DNA of 64,000 nucleotides from Linum tenue (Eukaryota; Streptophyta; Magnoliopsida; Malpighiales; Linaceae), in contig CAMGYJ010000009.1 in the NCBI GenBank assembly GCA_946122785.1, positions 26,571,633-26,635,632 of the forward strand. Direction: 5' to 3'. The notes beneath the pieces are model-generated. The model ran no database searches and was not told the DNA's origin. It saw nothing but the letters and a program-made list of their open reading frames with translations. Below, piece after piece: positions 11,679 to 22,529 of this stretch; the stretch's first letter is position 1, and every line of letters begins with the position of its first letter. A program made the position numbers and the translations under genes.

Positions 11679-12764
11679 GGGTGTGCCTATGGTGACATGC
11701 ATGTCATGGTGACTTGCACTTTCCGGTCGACCTCAGTTAGAATTAGGTCGACCTCATTTAGAATTCAGTCGACCTCATATAGGATCCGGTCGACCTCATT
11801 TAGGATTCGGTCGACCTCATATAGGATCCGGTCGACCTAATATGTTGTTTCAGTGTAAAAACAGTTCATGGTGCCTACTTTGGATATTCATATCATACAA
11901 TTGGCTAGATGGAAATTGAAGACTAATGACTTGTTTTGAAGCTGGAGTGTCCCTCTACATATTGAAGTGATTGAGAGCTCGATAGGAAGTCCAGAAGACC
12001 ATTTTTGAACCTCATCAAAAGGCTATGCCAAAACAGGGAAACTACCTAGAAATGGCTAAGTCTGGAAACGTGTTTGTGAAGCCTATTTTTGAGCTCAATT
12101 CGAGAAGCATGAATGCGAGTCGAGTCCAGGAGCCTCTACCACGTTAAATTAGGTATGTTTTTATACAAATTCAAGGAATTGGATGAAAGATTGGATATCT
12201 TTAAGGCTTCAAACAAAAGGGTCGAAGTTGCTACGAAGGCTGTTTTTCTGGCAGACTTCGAGCACAAGCAAGCAGCCAGAAAACAGCCTTCGTAGCAACT
12301 TCGAGCCTTTTGTTTAAAGCCTTAAAGATATTCAATCTTTCATCCAATGCCTTGTCTTTGTATAAAAACATACGTAATTTAACGTGGTAGAGGCCCCTGG
12401 ACTTGACTCGCATCCATGCTTCTCAAATTGAGCTCAAAAGTAGGCTTGACAAACACGTTGCCAGACTTAGCCATTTTCAGGCAGTTTCCCAGTTTTGGCA
12501 TAGCCTTTTGGTCAGATTCAAAAATTGTCTTCTGGACTTTCTATTGAGCTCCCAAGTACTTTAATGTGTAGAGGGACACTTCAGCTTCAAAACAAGCCTT
12601 TAATCTCCAATTTCCATCTAGCCAATTGTAAGATATGAATCTTCAAAGTAGGCACCATGAAACTATTTTTATACTGAAACAACTGATTAGGTCGACCTGA
12701 TCCTATATGAGGTCGACCGAAAAGTGCATGTCACCGTGACATGCATGTCACCGTAGCAAAGTCC
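11679..12764. mobile_element. 1.09-kb foldback (hairpin) element, MULE-like ends
   Basis: Two arms of about 500-570 bp run outward from a loop at about 12253-12273. The left arm read forward matches the right arm read in reverse along nearly its whole length (tips GGTGACATGCATGTCA; inner ends CTGTTTTTCTGGC and GCCAGAAAACAG). The flanks TAAATTATT (11670-11678) and TAAACTATT (12765-12773) agree at 8 of 9 bases, fitting a MULE-type 9-bp duplication. The arms have no transposase. They contain a stretch related to the LTR at 48042-48991 (GAAGCCTA, GAGCTCAATTC, GGAATTGGATGAAAGATTGG). Confidence 0.8.
11726..11841. repeat. GGTCGACCTCA tandem repeat in left arm of hairpin
   Basis: Six units of about 21-22 bp built on CGGTCGACCTCATATAGGAT-type sequence. 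The right arm keeps only two (about 12692-12720), so the arms differ in length here. Confidence 0.75.
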
Positions 12765-12773
12765 TAAACTATT

Positions 12774-13764
12774 ATACTATCAGCTCTTGCAAAATTAAAG
12801 GAGTATTTTTTTCCCAATTAATTTTAATGTATTATAACATTTTCATTTTAAGTTGGAATTCAAAACTTTATGTATAAAAAATCAAATTAATTATGTTTTT
12901 CAAAATGATATCGACTTATCGAGTTTGATATATTTTAGAACAAAAAAAAAATCAGAGGCATATATATTAACGGTCTATAACGTTTGGCAGTAGTGGAGCT
13001 AGGTTGAAGTTAACAGGGGCTAAGCCCCCTAAACTTTGACATAAAGGTAAAAGTGCATGTAAAATCACTGGTAAATTTAGAAAATATAGTAGTCGATAAG
13101 CCCTTAGTCCTCTCCTCTCTCCACAATTACCACAATTTGCATTAGCTTCCTCTCATTCAAATTTATGACTCTGCCACCTATGATAATTCGAATATATTAT
13201 AGTCTAAAATGATTGTATACTTGTATAGATGATATTAGGAAGATGCTAACCACCATGAAATTCTAAAACAGTAAATAAAATTTTAAGGGATACTTTTCTC
13301 TCGTAAGAGTAACACTTATCGTATCTAACATATTTTTTATACCATGAAGTTTCCACTTACCAACCACGCTGGTCGCTCAAGTCTTTATTTATTTATCTCA
13401 ATAGCGTTGAGTATTAGGGTTATTGCCTTAGTAAACGCCAAAAATAATTAAAAGTGACTGCAATTTACTATTTACTAATCAAAGTCGTTATTATTATTGT
13501 TTTTTATAAGGCCCGTGTTTCCAAAGAAATTTATAATGCAACTAATTTCATTATTTCCACCGTTGACTCGTCTTACAATAATTTTAATCCTGCAAACTAC
13601 ACTAAATTTCGACACTCCTATATAATTGATATGGTGGGCACATTACAAATTCTGCAAGTATCCCTCACCTACATCTCACCTTGTTACCAAATTAACATTA
13701 GATCCCACCATCCCAATCTTCGACCAGGCATCAATATCGATCGGTCGGTCGGTCGATCGATCTT
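12774..13764. other. Intergenic, upstream of coiled-coil copy 3
   Basis: AT-rich with no gene recognised. A short run of GATCGGTCGGTCGGTCGAT type sits at about 13737-13760, just before the start codon of copy 3, in its probable 5' leader. Confidence 0.5.
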
Positions 13765-15498
13765 ATGGCTCTCTTTGATTTCAAGTCAGACAAGCACTTC
13801 GTTGCTTCCTCCGACAAAACTATCCTCAAAGTCTACGCGCTGACCAACCCCACCATCCATCCTTCCCACATCAGAAAGACCCACTGGAGGGAAGTCGCCA
13901 CCATCGCTCCTGCTCCTGATCGCGATGGTGGCGACGCCGCCCACGAAGACGAGGAGGAGGAGGAGGAGGAGGAGAAGTCTTACCGCGGGCTGATGTTCTT
14001 TGATGGTCACGGGAAGATCGAGGGACAGGAGGCGTTGACCAAGCTAGCCCAACACCTCACCCGCCTGCAATTGAGGGTGAGCCCCCAGGGGCACAGTTTT
14101 CAAGACGCTGTCGAGTTGGGAGAACACAAAGACTTTGGAATTCACTATCTCCGACTGAACGATCTTTTCAACTGGCCGGATCACGGGGTCGACATGGCGG
14201 GCGTTAGCGTGTGGCAACGCCTCATGCTGAAGTACACCGTACCGAAACGGGAGAAGCGGGCGGCGGCGAGCGGAGGGGTGAGCAAGGAGAAGTACGAGGA
14301 TTTGAAGAAGACGGTGAACAAGAAGGACGAGGAGTTGAGAAAGCTGAGGGCGGAGGTGGAGGAACAAGAGAAGGAGATACAGAGGTTGAATGATGAGAGG
14401 GACGATGCAACCGAACAGCAGGAGACGGAGCTACGAGAGCTGGAGAAGGAAAAAGACGAGGAGATCGGGGAGCTGATGAAGAGGAAAGACGACGAGTTAC
14501 GAATGCTGAAAAAGAGGAAGGACAGAGAGATACAAACGTTGAAGGATGATAGTGCACAGCACGCGGAGGAGCTGCGAAAGTTGGAGCAGAAGAAGGACGA
14601 GGAGCTGAGAGTGATGATGAAGAGGAAAGACGACGAGTTGCAAATCGTGCAAAAGAGGAACGACGAGGAGTCGAAGCAAAAGAACGACGAATTGAAGACA
14701 CTGAAAAGAGAAAAGGAGGAAGGAGCAAAGCTGAGCAAAGAGAAGGATGAGGAGGTAAAAACATTGAGGGAAGAAGTGGTGAATTTGAGAAAGGAAAACA
14801 AAGCTGCTGCATCTGCAACTGCTGCTGTGAAAGGGAAAATACTGGTGAATAGTGATGAATGGCACAAGTTGAAGAATGATAACGAAGCACTGCGAAAGTC
14901 GATGAACGAGAAGGATGTCGAGCCAGGAAGGCTAAGGAAAGAGAAGGAAGAACTGGTGATGGCAAATGCGGCCGAAACGCGCAAACTAAGGGACCAAGTG
15001 GCTCAACTTCAAGAGCAGGAGCAACGTCGCAACCAACCATGGGCATGGACGATACGGTTCCTCGGCGAGTACGTATTACGCACAAGACGGCCGGTGCCAC
15101 AGGATACTTGGCGCAGCGTCAAAATCGAGACGCCGCCTGACTGTCATTACGCTTATGATCCAAGTACCAACGAGAGCGTCTCGCCATTTCCGATGGCAAA
15201 TTGGTTAGTGGTGGATGAAGAACACAACGACTGGCCGCTTCCTCCTAAGATCGGCGTGCGCTGTGTGCCTGACCAATTCGACAAAGATAACTGGTGGTTC
15301 GTGAAGGCGGCCCATCCAGATGGCCGCTTGGCGATGATGGCTTATTATGACGGCGGCCGGAGTTCTTATACAACCCCGAACTATCGGTTCCCTGTCCGAC
15401 TTCCCTTTCCGAGGAACTGCAAATTTTACACAACTACACAGTTCTTCCTGATTGGGCTGAACGGCGCCAACAAGCTTGCTTTCTCGTACCGGGACTAG
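13765..15498 (+). CDS. Coiled-coil protein, copy 3, full length (577 aa)
   Basis: A single-exon frame starts MALFDFKSDKHF and is the most complete of the three copies. It has a conserved N-terminal domain (about 1-155; motifs IHPSHIRKTHW, FFDGHGKIEGQEALTKLA, DFGIHYLRLNDLFNWPDHG, VWQRLMLKYTVP). An acidic run of Glu follows residue 55. Residues about 165-425 are a Lys/Glu coiled coil built from KKDEELR-type repeats. The C-terminal domain (about 430-577) is rich in aromatic residues (WTIRFLGEYVLRT, DNWWFVKAAHPDGRLAMMAYYDGG, NYRFPVRLPFP, FFLIGLNGANKLAFSYRD). No signal peptide or membrane segment is seen. The family is not recognised and no function is assigned. A scaffold or oligomer role is only a guess. 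Confidence 0.8.
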   Translation: MALFDFKSDKHFVASSDKTILKVYALTNPTIHPSHIRKTHWREVATIAPAPDRDGGDAAHEDEEEEEEEEKSYRGLMFFDGHGKIEGQEALTKLAQHLTRLQLRVSPQGHSFQDAVELGEHKDFGIHYLRLNDLFNWPDHGVDMAGVSVWQRLMLKYTVPKREKRAAASGGVSKEKYEDLKKTVNKKDEELRKLRAEVEEQEKEIQRLNDERDDATEQQETELRELEKEKDEEIGELMKRKDDELRMLKKRKDREIQTLKDDSAQHAEELRKLEQKKDEELRVMMKRKDDELQIVQKRNDEESKQKNDELKTLKREKEEGAKLSKEKDEEVKTLREEVVNLRKENKAAASATAAVKGKILVNSDEWHKLKNDNEALRKSMNEKDVEPGRLRKEKEELVMANAAETRKLRDQVAQLQEQEQRRNQPWAWTIRFLGEYVLRTRRPVPQDTWRSVKIETPPDCHYAYDPSTNESVSPFPMANWLVVDEEHNDWPLPPKIGVRCVPDQFDKDNWWFVKAAHPDGRLAMMAYYDGGRSSYTTPNYRFPVRLPFPRNCKFYTTTQFFLIGLNGANKLAFSYRD

Positions 15499-15860
15499 CT
15501 AACGGAAGATCGAGGGCTGGCTCTAGTTTCCAAATTTGTTTCAGAATCGTTCCGATCATTCGGACTCGTTTCAAAATGATTTTAATCCTGCAAACGTGAA
15601 CCTGGTATGGCGATATCGTTACTAATTCGCAAATGTATATCGATTGTGCTATGGAAGTTGCTTGCACACCTGCAGAATGCAAACCAGGTTCAGGACAATG
15701 CTGATTAATTATAGGGAAGATATAGATGCGGAGTGTACTGCATCAGATTGCAGAGAGTTCTATCCAGAAACAAAATCATGGAAATTTCAGGAATTCAAAA
15801 AGGGTGACAAATATGAAATAACACAACCAAGCTTTCATTCTAGAGGTCTGAAAAACTAAC

Positions 15861-17238
15861 TCAGTTCCTCTCGACCGTCACTTCCATCTCATCACGGGAG
15901 ATGAGCTTGAATCGGCAGACATCCCCTGGTTTCAGAGAGTTGTCATTACGGAATGCTGGCCAACCACCAGAGAAGCGGCCCTGTCCACATCCATGTCCAC
16001 CATAACTTTTTGTTAAGATGAAGGACAAGACCCATGGTCCCGACCCATCTTCACTGCAAACCATCACAGTGCTTTTCTCGAGCTTCATATGTTCGAACAC
16101 AAAACCAGTCGGCAGATTCTGCATATTTAGTGATAAAGAATGGAGACATCAAATTTTGTTGAGCAAAGCCTGCTTAAGAAAAGGTTAGATTGGGTTGATG
16201 GAAAATGAGTGAGCCTAGCGCATAGCATTTATTCATGTTAGTCTGGTTTATGGTAATGAAGAAGCTTGGACTGATCGAGCTTGTGGAGGTATTTCCCCTC
16301 CCTGGCTCTGCCATTCCTGCATTCAATCGGGTCGATATGAAGGTCAGGCAATTCTGAATTTCATACACTACATTACACTTAGAAGAAGAAATCACATTTC
16401 AGTTTGACAAAAAAGAAATGAACCTTCAACATGTTCAGCCTTGGCTGGAATGTGTGAGGTCTCAGCCTTATCCTTACCAAACTGGTTCCTCTTACCACTC
16501 TGTCCACCATCAGCCGTTCTCCCTTTCCCTGCAGAAATTGATGAAAGGATTATCAAACTTGTGATCCTTTCTCCATTTTTCTTATGTTCGAAGCAGAACC
16601 TACACTCACTAGTAGCCATGAAAGCTTTTTGCTTGGCATTCTCTGCAAACCGCGGCCGGGCTGGCTGCCCCCCACCACTTCCAGCCACAGGTGAGCCTGC
16701 GAAAAATCATCATAATGGCAAGTCAGATAAACCCAAAACTTAAAAGAGATTTATAGTGACAAGGGCAGAGTCTGTACCTGGCCTCTTCGTCCTGCTCAGC
16801 CTCTCTTAACTCCTGGTTTCGATTCGAGCCCACATTGTGGAAGCTGGAAGCTGGACACATCACGTCCACCCCATTTGCTCCAAACATCACAAGCTTGAAC
16901 CTGGAGAAGCTTTTGTACTCGAACAACAGATAGTGTCCATGAGTGAGAGAATTGCGGTCTGCAAACTCCTGCCAGCCATTTCTCAGCCAAAAACCCCTGG
17001 CATCCTCGTAGAGCTCCACCTCCACCTGTGGTGGATCTCCAACAGTTGGTTCCAGAACTACCGGGTTGGTCAAATTTGCCCTCCCACAGTTGCTAACAAA
17101 CTCTGGTGGAATCAGCTGATAAATGAAAAGAACAGGCAAATGTTTGACACTAGGCTGTAGTTACAAAACCCTAACTGGAATCTTGAACATGAAAAAAGGA
17201 CAAAACTTTAAAGGGTTTACCAGTTTCTTGAGTGCCAT
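15861..17238 (-). pseudogene. REM-type B3-domain gene, copy B, with lost splice signals
   Basis: Paralogue of copy A without the MULE or LINE. Exons on the minus strand: 17221-17238 (MALKKL), 16778-17154 (first B3: LIPPEFVSNCG, GFWLRNGWQEFAD, GHYLLFEYKSFSRF), 16610-16696, 16424-16528, 16219-16316 (PSFFITINQTNM) and 15861-16118 (NLPTGFVFEHMKLE, GDVCRFKLISRDEMEVTVER). Two defects suggest it is dead. The exon 2 donor lies after GCCAG, where copy A has two more bases in its exon, so the next exon is read out of frame and meets a stop. The donor after exon 5 is CT (16217-16218) where copy A has GT. Alternative splicing could rescue part of it, so confidence in pseudogene status is moderate. Confidence 0.65.
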
Positions 17239-18381
17239 TGTCTCCTCAGTGAGATGCTTCAGGAAATAGGACAAGCTTGAGGTTGGTTTTCAGGCAGCCA
17301 GAGATCTCAAACTCTGGAGGAGAAACACTTGTTGCTTTGGAGGGTTCGAAGAAGGGAAAGGAGAAGGAGAAAACTTGCTAGAGGAAATACAGAGAGAGCT
17401 TGTTTGTCTAGCACAAACCTGCCTGGTGCAGTTGAGGAGCTGCTTGCTCTCTCTTTCTCTTTGCTGACAATGGTTAAAGGAACTATTTGGGTAACAGGTT
17501 TTTTCTGCATCCTTAGCTTGTATTTTAGCCATTTTAGGATGCTAAATTTTTACCCCCACTATTTACCACCATCACCTTTTTCCCTTTACTAACTTTTACC
17601 CAAGAGACAGTAACTTCATACTAGTGGGTGTATAATGAAACTAAGGAAAATGAGCTTCTGAGTTCTTTTCAAAGCAAATTTATCAGTGTATCCTTCCATT
17701 AATGCCAAAACTGAAACCTCTATATAAAGAAACAGAGTTTAGCCCATAGCTAGGTGCCAGTCTTCAAAATAACACCAAAAAGGAAATAGCAAACTCCCAG
17801 ATTTTTTATTCAGTATTGAAATGGGAAAACTTCTATTCAGTTTTCCTATGTTTTTCAGTTTCCAGTATCTTTGTTTAGGAGCCAAAATCTCAACTAGTCA
17901 CTACTAAGACAAAGTGAGTATTCATATAGAATTAGTGCATAACAAGTCTAAATAATAAGGTAATTAAGCAACCATCTTTAAATTAAACCAAATGCAATTA
18001 GACTAACAAAAGGCATTTCCCAAAGCCTTCAGACTACCTAAATTAGATTACATTATCCCATTAATCCCTTCAACTAAGTACCAGCAGTCTCATAATCTTT
18101 ATAACCATACATAACATAACCACTCGAAGTGACACAACACATTCTCATTTTAAAGTTCCAGAAACTCCAGCAAATCAGCTGGCCTTAACCCCTCCAAATA
18201 GTCACTTTCAGTTGGCCACTGGGACAATTTGGATCGACTAGCGACATCGGACGCCTACAATGTATATAGCCTGTAATCCAAGAATTTGTTTTTTTTTTTT
18301 ACAAAAACTATCATTCAAAATCTGCTGGTGTTTGATACAATTTAGTTAGGAGATTACTCTTTTAATCCTCTGCTTGCTATT
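17239..18381. other. Upstream of B3 copy B and 3' flank of the next gene
   Basis: 17239-17700 is the counterpart of 9493-9620 plus 10681-11070 around copy A, without the LINE. The rest is AT-rich and shows no gene. Confidence 0.5.
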
Positions 18382-20284
18382 TTAACTTTCTTCGTCGTCA
18401 TCTTCAGCATCGCCTATAAGAGCACCCCTTACTCTTGTCCTGAGCACAAATATATAGCATGTTATTGATCTAAATCTAATACGAGAAATTGCCTCGCCAA
18501 GTCCAAACCAGGGAGATTATAGTCAAAATTCAAGTACCTGCGATGTGCTGGCACAACGCGATTGATAACTTTCTTTGGTGCTGCAGTAGCTCGAGCTGAT
18601 TGCTTGTCTATTAGAAAATGGGAAGAATTAAAAATTTTGTCCCCCCTTATTAAGATTCCTAGTATTAAGCTTTAAAATGCAGATATGTTGTTGGTTCAAG
18701 ATAATGCAAACCAAGGACTAGTATTAATGGTGGAAGTGAACTTATCGAAATGCCTTCATGGCTGCAATATTTTGAAAAAATCAAGGATCACTTCAAATAG
18801 AGTATTACTGATTGTGCCAGAAGAAATAAATTTAAAATGGCACACAACAATCCAAACTCCAAAGAGTTCGTCCAAATGAAGCATTCACAGTATATTACAT
18901 AATAATAGTAAATAAGATGCACTTGTTGTAGCAGTAAAGATGCTGGTTATGCCATGCCACCAAGCTAGCAGTAAAGATGAATGCTTACCTGGCGAATTAT
19001 GTAAGCCATTGCTGGAAACACCTTCTTTGTTGAAAGCATCCACATTTCCCAGTTTCTGCCTCTTTTCCAATTGGCTCTCGAGTTGGTTCTTTTGCTGACA
19101 GATAGAAAGGTTGACATCAGATAAAGATGCATGCATAATCAATGGCAGTCACCAAGCAATAGAATGCTATGCGTAATCATTCGCCGAATTCGCTTCATAC
19201 GATACTTTAATGAGCTGATTCTGTGATCAAGTCAGCATCATACAAGAAAAGCTGCAAAGCAATACCTTTTCATCTGTTGCTACTCCTTTCATCAACTGCG
19301 AAGAATACCCTTCCCCTGGAAAACCCCAAAGTTTTTTAAACACCATCAACTCGAAATTCAAGTGAAAACAATGCATTCCTGACTTCCTAATGCTACCAAT
19401 TCTGTAATCCTTCTATATCAGGATACCTCGAACTTACTGAATCAAATCTTTACAACTTGATGTTACAATCAACAGACACCCAGCATATATATATAACAAG
19501 TTGCAGACAGAATCACAAAAACCAGTAAATAGGTTGGAAAGAGAAGAATACACTGATTCCACAATGACCCACCTTGACCTTGTCTCGTCATCTTTGGAGG
19601 ACACTTGAGCGTCTTGAAGAGCCCAAAAGAGAGATCTGCCATGACATCATTTGCATCACAGTCCAAAACTCTCCTGAGAGAAATGGAGATAAAAGGCATC
19701 CCTTTTGTTTTCTGAGAAACCAATCTTGCCGATGCAGCACCTGAACCAAAAAGAAGTTCAACCACAGCACATTTACATCAGCAGCAAGACTGAAACTTCT
19801 GAGTACTCTTAACCAAAAAATCGATTTCAGTTACCATCACCACCCGATTGCTTCTCCAGAACAAGCTTGACATCTTCAGATTTAAGTGAAGATATAAAGT
19901 AGTCCACAAACTCAGACCATGAGCCACCAATTCCAATGCTATCTTGCTGCCAAAACAACCAGGGGGGGAAATGACGAAAACTGCCCGCCACGAAATCAAC
20001 TTGAAAGAGCAGAAAGGAAAGGGGTTATTATAAATTTCCCAAGGGCTTACCAAGTCTTTCAGCTGCGAGATGGACTTATTAGCTTCAAAAGTGTTGGAGC
20101 TGTAATCGGTTGCTTGAATCTTGAGGTGATAGTAGTCAGGAGCGAAAACATGCATCAAGAATCTCCGGAGAGGAACAGCAGAACGTCCGAAGTCGGAGCT
20201 CTTCCCCCATTCTGCTTTCGGTTCGCCGTAAATGGGTTCGAACTCTTCAAACCCCATTTCCCCTCCCCAGTCACTCACACTCAA
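18382..20284 (-). CDS. Unrecognised conserved-looking nuclear-type protein, 7 exons, 265 aa
   Basis: Exons on the minus strand: 20051-20284, 19835-19946, 19573-19740, 19266-19315, 18989-19094, 18538-18607, 18382-18439. All introns are GT-AG and the 798 coding bases join in one frame, which strongly supports a real gene. Start is MSVSDWGGEMGFEEFEPIYGE; a second Met at residue 10 is an alternative. Residues 1 to about 175 look globular (RRFLMHVFAPDYYHLKIQA, IGIGGSWSEFVDYFISSL, GMPFISISLRRVLD). Residues about 195-215 (QKNQLESQLEKRQKLG) look helical. The tail is basic and then acidic (KQSARATAAPKKVINR, ending GDAEDDDEES). A head, a helix and a charged tail recall XRCC4/XLF/PAXX-like repair proteins, but this is only a shape resemblance and no family is assigned. 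Confidence 0.8.
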
Positions 20285-20489
20285 TAAATCAAGTTTCAGT
20301 CCAGCGTAAGATTACAGAAGCTACCAATTTCTGAATGCAGCCACTCGACTCTTTTTCCTCGTCTACCCAAAGGCGAAGGATTCCCAGGGAATTTTGAAGG
20401 AACAAAGAGCTACGAGAATTGGAGATGAACTTCCCACTTCCCAGGACCAGAATCAGAATCAGAAGAATCGCCGTGAAGACTGTAACTAT

Positions 20490-22090
20490 TGTCAAGAACC
20501 AGTTGGTCCCAATAACTCGAGTTGTTGGGAGAAGGTTCTGCTGGATCTTATACCATACTCTTACACGCCCCCTCAAACGTAAGCCAACCCATGGGCTTGA
20601 AGTTTGCACAGGCCCACCATACCTTGTGCTTTAATCAACTGTTAATATTGGGGGTCGTGGAGATTCGAACACACAACCACTTGGCCAAACCAGGCTCTGA
20701 TACCATGTCAAGAACCAGTTGGTCCCAATAACTCGAGTTGTTGGGAGAGGGTTGTGAAACCCCTTGAGTTCTGTATTATTGATATGCTGAATATATACTA
20801 CACTTTGGTAACAGACTACCGAGTTTACAGTAAGCCAAGAACAGAAACATGGCTGTAAAATAGGAACATAAGATGGTGGAATGTAACAGAAAGTTGATTG
20901 AGTCAATAGTCCTTATCATGCCCCCGCAAGTGAAGCCTAGGAGAGGCGAAACTTGGAACATAATTGTTGAAAGGGAGTAGCTTGGAATCGTCGCGTCGGG
21001 CACACACCCGCCACCCCTGTTGGCAGTCTTCTTACACTTGAAAGATGAGGGCTTTGTGTGTACGGCCTGGTAGAACTTCTGTGCTCACTGCTCAGGGTAG
21101 TGAGCCGGGCAGAGAAAGCTCCAGTCCATGGCTGGTTCTCTTTTCTGTAGGCACTCTGTTTCGTGTCTCCTCTGTTTTCAATTTCTGGGTCGGGAATCTC
21201 TCCGGGCATCGAAGAAAAGGGATTAAAGGGGGAAGGTAGGGGGAGGGAGGAAGAAATGTGACTGACATGGTAAGCCAGTACAGAGAGAGGAGAGATTGAG
21301 CTGAATCAGAAATCTTGTTGAGGGATTACTCTGCCGCATAAGGGATAGAGAGAGATAAAGAGGTTTTAGGAGTGAATAAAATGGGTGACGGGGAATATAT
21401 GAAGCAGGGAAGAAAGAAATATGCTTTTAGTAGGCGTAAAGAGGAAAAGATGCCCGCGGCCATGGCTGAGGGATCGCATGAAAAGGAAGAAAGGGAAGAG
21501 ATTAAGAGAAGTAGGGGATTAGCCAGGAAGAAAGGAAGGAATGGAGAGAAGCAGAGATCACAAAGGGAAAGGGATTGAAGGATGTTAGTGTTGTGGTATA
21601 TGATCCACGATTGAACCTCTCCCAACAACTCGAGTTATTGCGACCAACTGGTTCTTGACATGGTATCAGAGCCTCGAACCAAAAGGTCACGTGTTCGAAT
21701 CTCCACGACCCCCAATATTAATTGTTGTCTTTCAAGCACATGGTATGGTGGGCCTGTGCAAACTTCAAGCCCATGGGTTGGCTTTCGTTTGAGGGAGCGT
21801 GTTAGAGTGTGGTATAAGATCCAGCAGAACCCTCTCCCAACAACTCGAGTTATTGGGACCAACTGGTTCTTGACATGATATCAGAGCCTTCTGTGACCGA
21901 GAGGTCTTGTGTTCGATTCCCGGTGACCCCAATTTGTTAAGCACATGATATTCTTGTCTTCAGACCTGTGCAAACTTCAAGCCCTTGTGAGTGGCTTTCG
22001 TTTGAGGGGGCGTGTTAGTGTTGTGGTATATGATCCACGATTGAACCTCTCCCAATAACTCGAGTTATTGGGATCAACTGGTTCTTGACA
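20490..22090. mobile_element. Compound TRIM retroelement cluster with LTRs in both orientations
   Basis: Four short LTRs of one family are present: 20490-20565 (minus), 21583-21660, 21800-21875 and 22013-22090 (plus). A fifth partial end starts at 20706 (minus). All end in GGTTCTTGACA read in their own direction. Primer-binding sites TGGTATCAGAGC (tRNA-iMet type) follow at 21661-21672, 21876-21887 (one base changed) and, on the minus strand, 20694-20705. Internal regions are about 130-140 bp and non-coding, with a G-rich tract before the next LTR. The whole block is flanked by ACTAT (20485-20489 and 22091-22095). The middle, about 20770-21582, holds other sequence, including a purine tract at about 20920 like that of a Copia 3' end. 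Confidence 0.8.
21583..22090 (+). repeat. Three-LTR, two-body TRIM array
   Basis: The order is LTR (78 bp), body, LTR (76 bp), body, LTR (78 bp). The two outer LTRs resemble each other (TGTTAGTGTTGTGGTATA) more than the middle one (TGTTAGAGTGTGGTATAA). This fits insertion or recombination of one TRIM with a relative. Each LTR carries a 22-bp palindrome centred on CTCGAG. Confidence 0.8.
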
Positions 22091-22095
22091 ACTAT

Positions 22096-22529
22096 GAGCT
22101 GACGAAGGGAAGGAGAAACTGAGAAAAGAAGGAGGAGAAGAGTTGCCGGAGAAGGCAAGTAGAATGAACGGACGGGAAAGCGAGGAGGAGATGTCTGGCG
22201 ATCAGTACGGTCGAAGGAACCGCGAAGGGAATTGAAAAAGAGCAGCGGTGCTGTTTATTTCGGAAAAGAAGACGATCCCCTTGGCGACGGAAGTGGATGA
22301 TGGGCCGGCGGCAAACTGGCTACTGTTTTCCCGTTAAGAGATTTGGGCTGGGCTTCCTGGCTGGGGCAGGCTTGCTGGAGAATTGGGCTTGCGGACTATT
22401 GAAGTCCATGCTTTCCCCTTGATGAGACAGCAATTAGCCCCATCCGTACTAAGGGATGTTGAGCAACTAGCAACAGTGATCTGGTCTGGTGCCCAGCAAG
22501 ATGCTGCTTTGCCAAACCATGGTCTCCAG
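22096..22529. other. Intergenic, nothing recognised
   Basis: Purine-rich on the left, with no motif or clear exon. It lies between the TRIM cluster and a possible gene fragment. Confidence 0.4.

Noticed and set aside
12113..12413. Two facing 60-residue ORFs
   Set aside because: They are the same sequence on the two arms of the hairpin element, not genes.
13010..13190. Possible MITE around GTGGAGCTAGG and CTCTGCCACC
   Set aside because: End similarity is weak and no target duplication was found.
21876..21935. tRNA gene
   Set aside because: A B-box-like motif and a TCAGAGC word are present, but no cloverleaf could be drawn. This is the TRIM primer-binding region.
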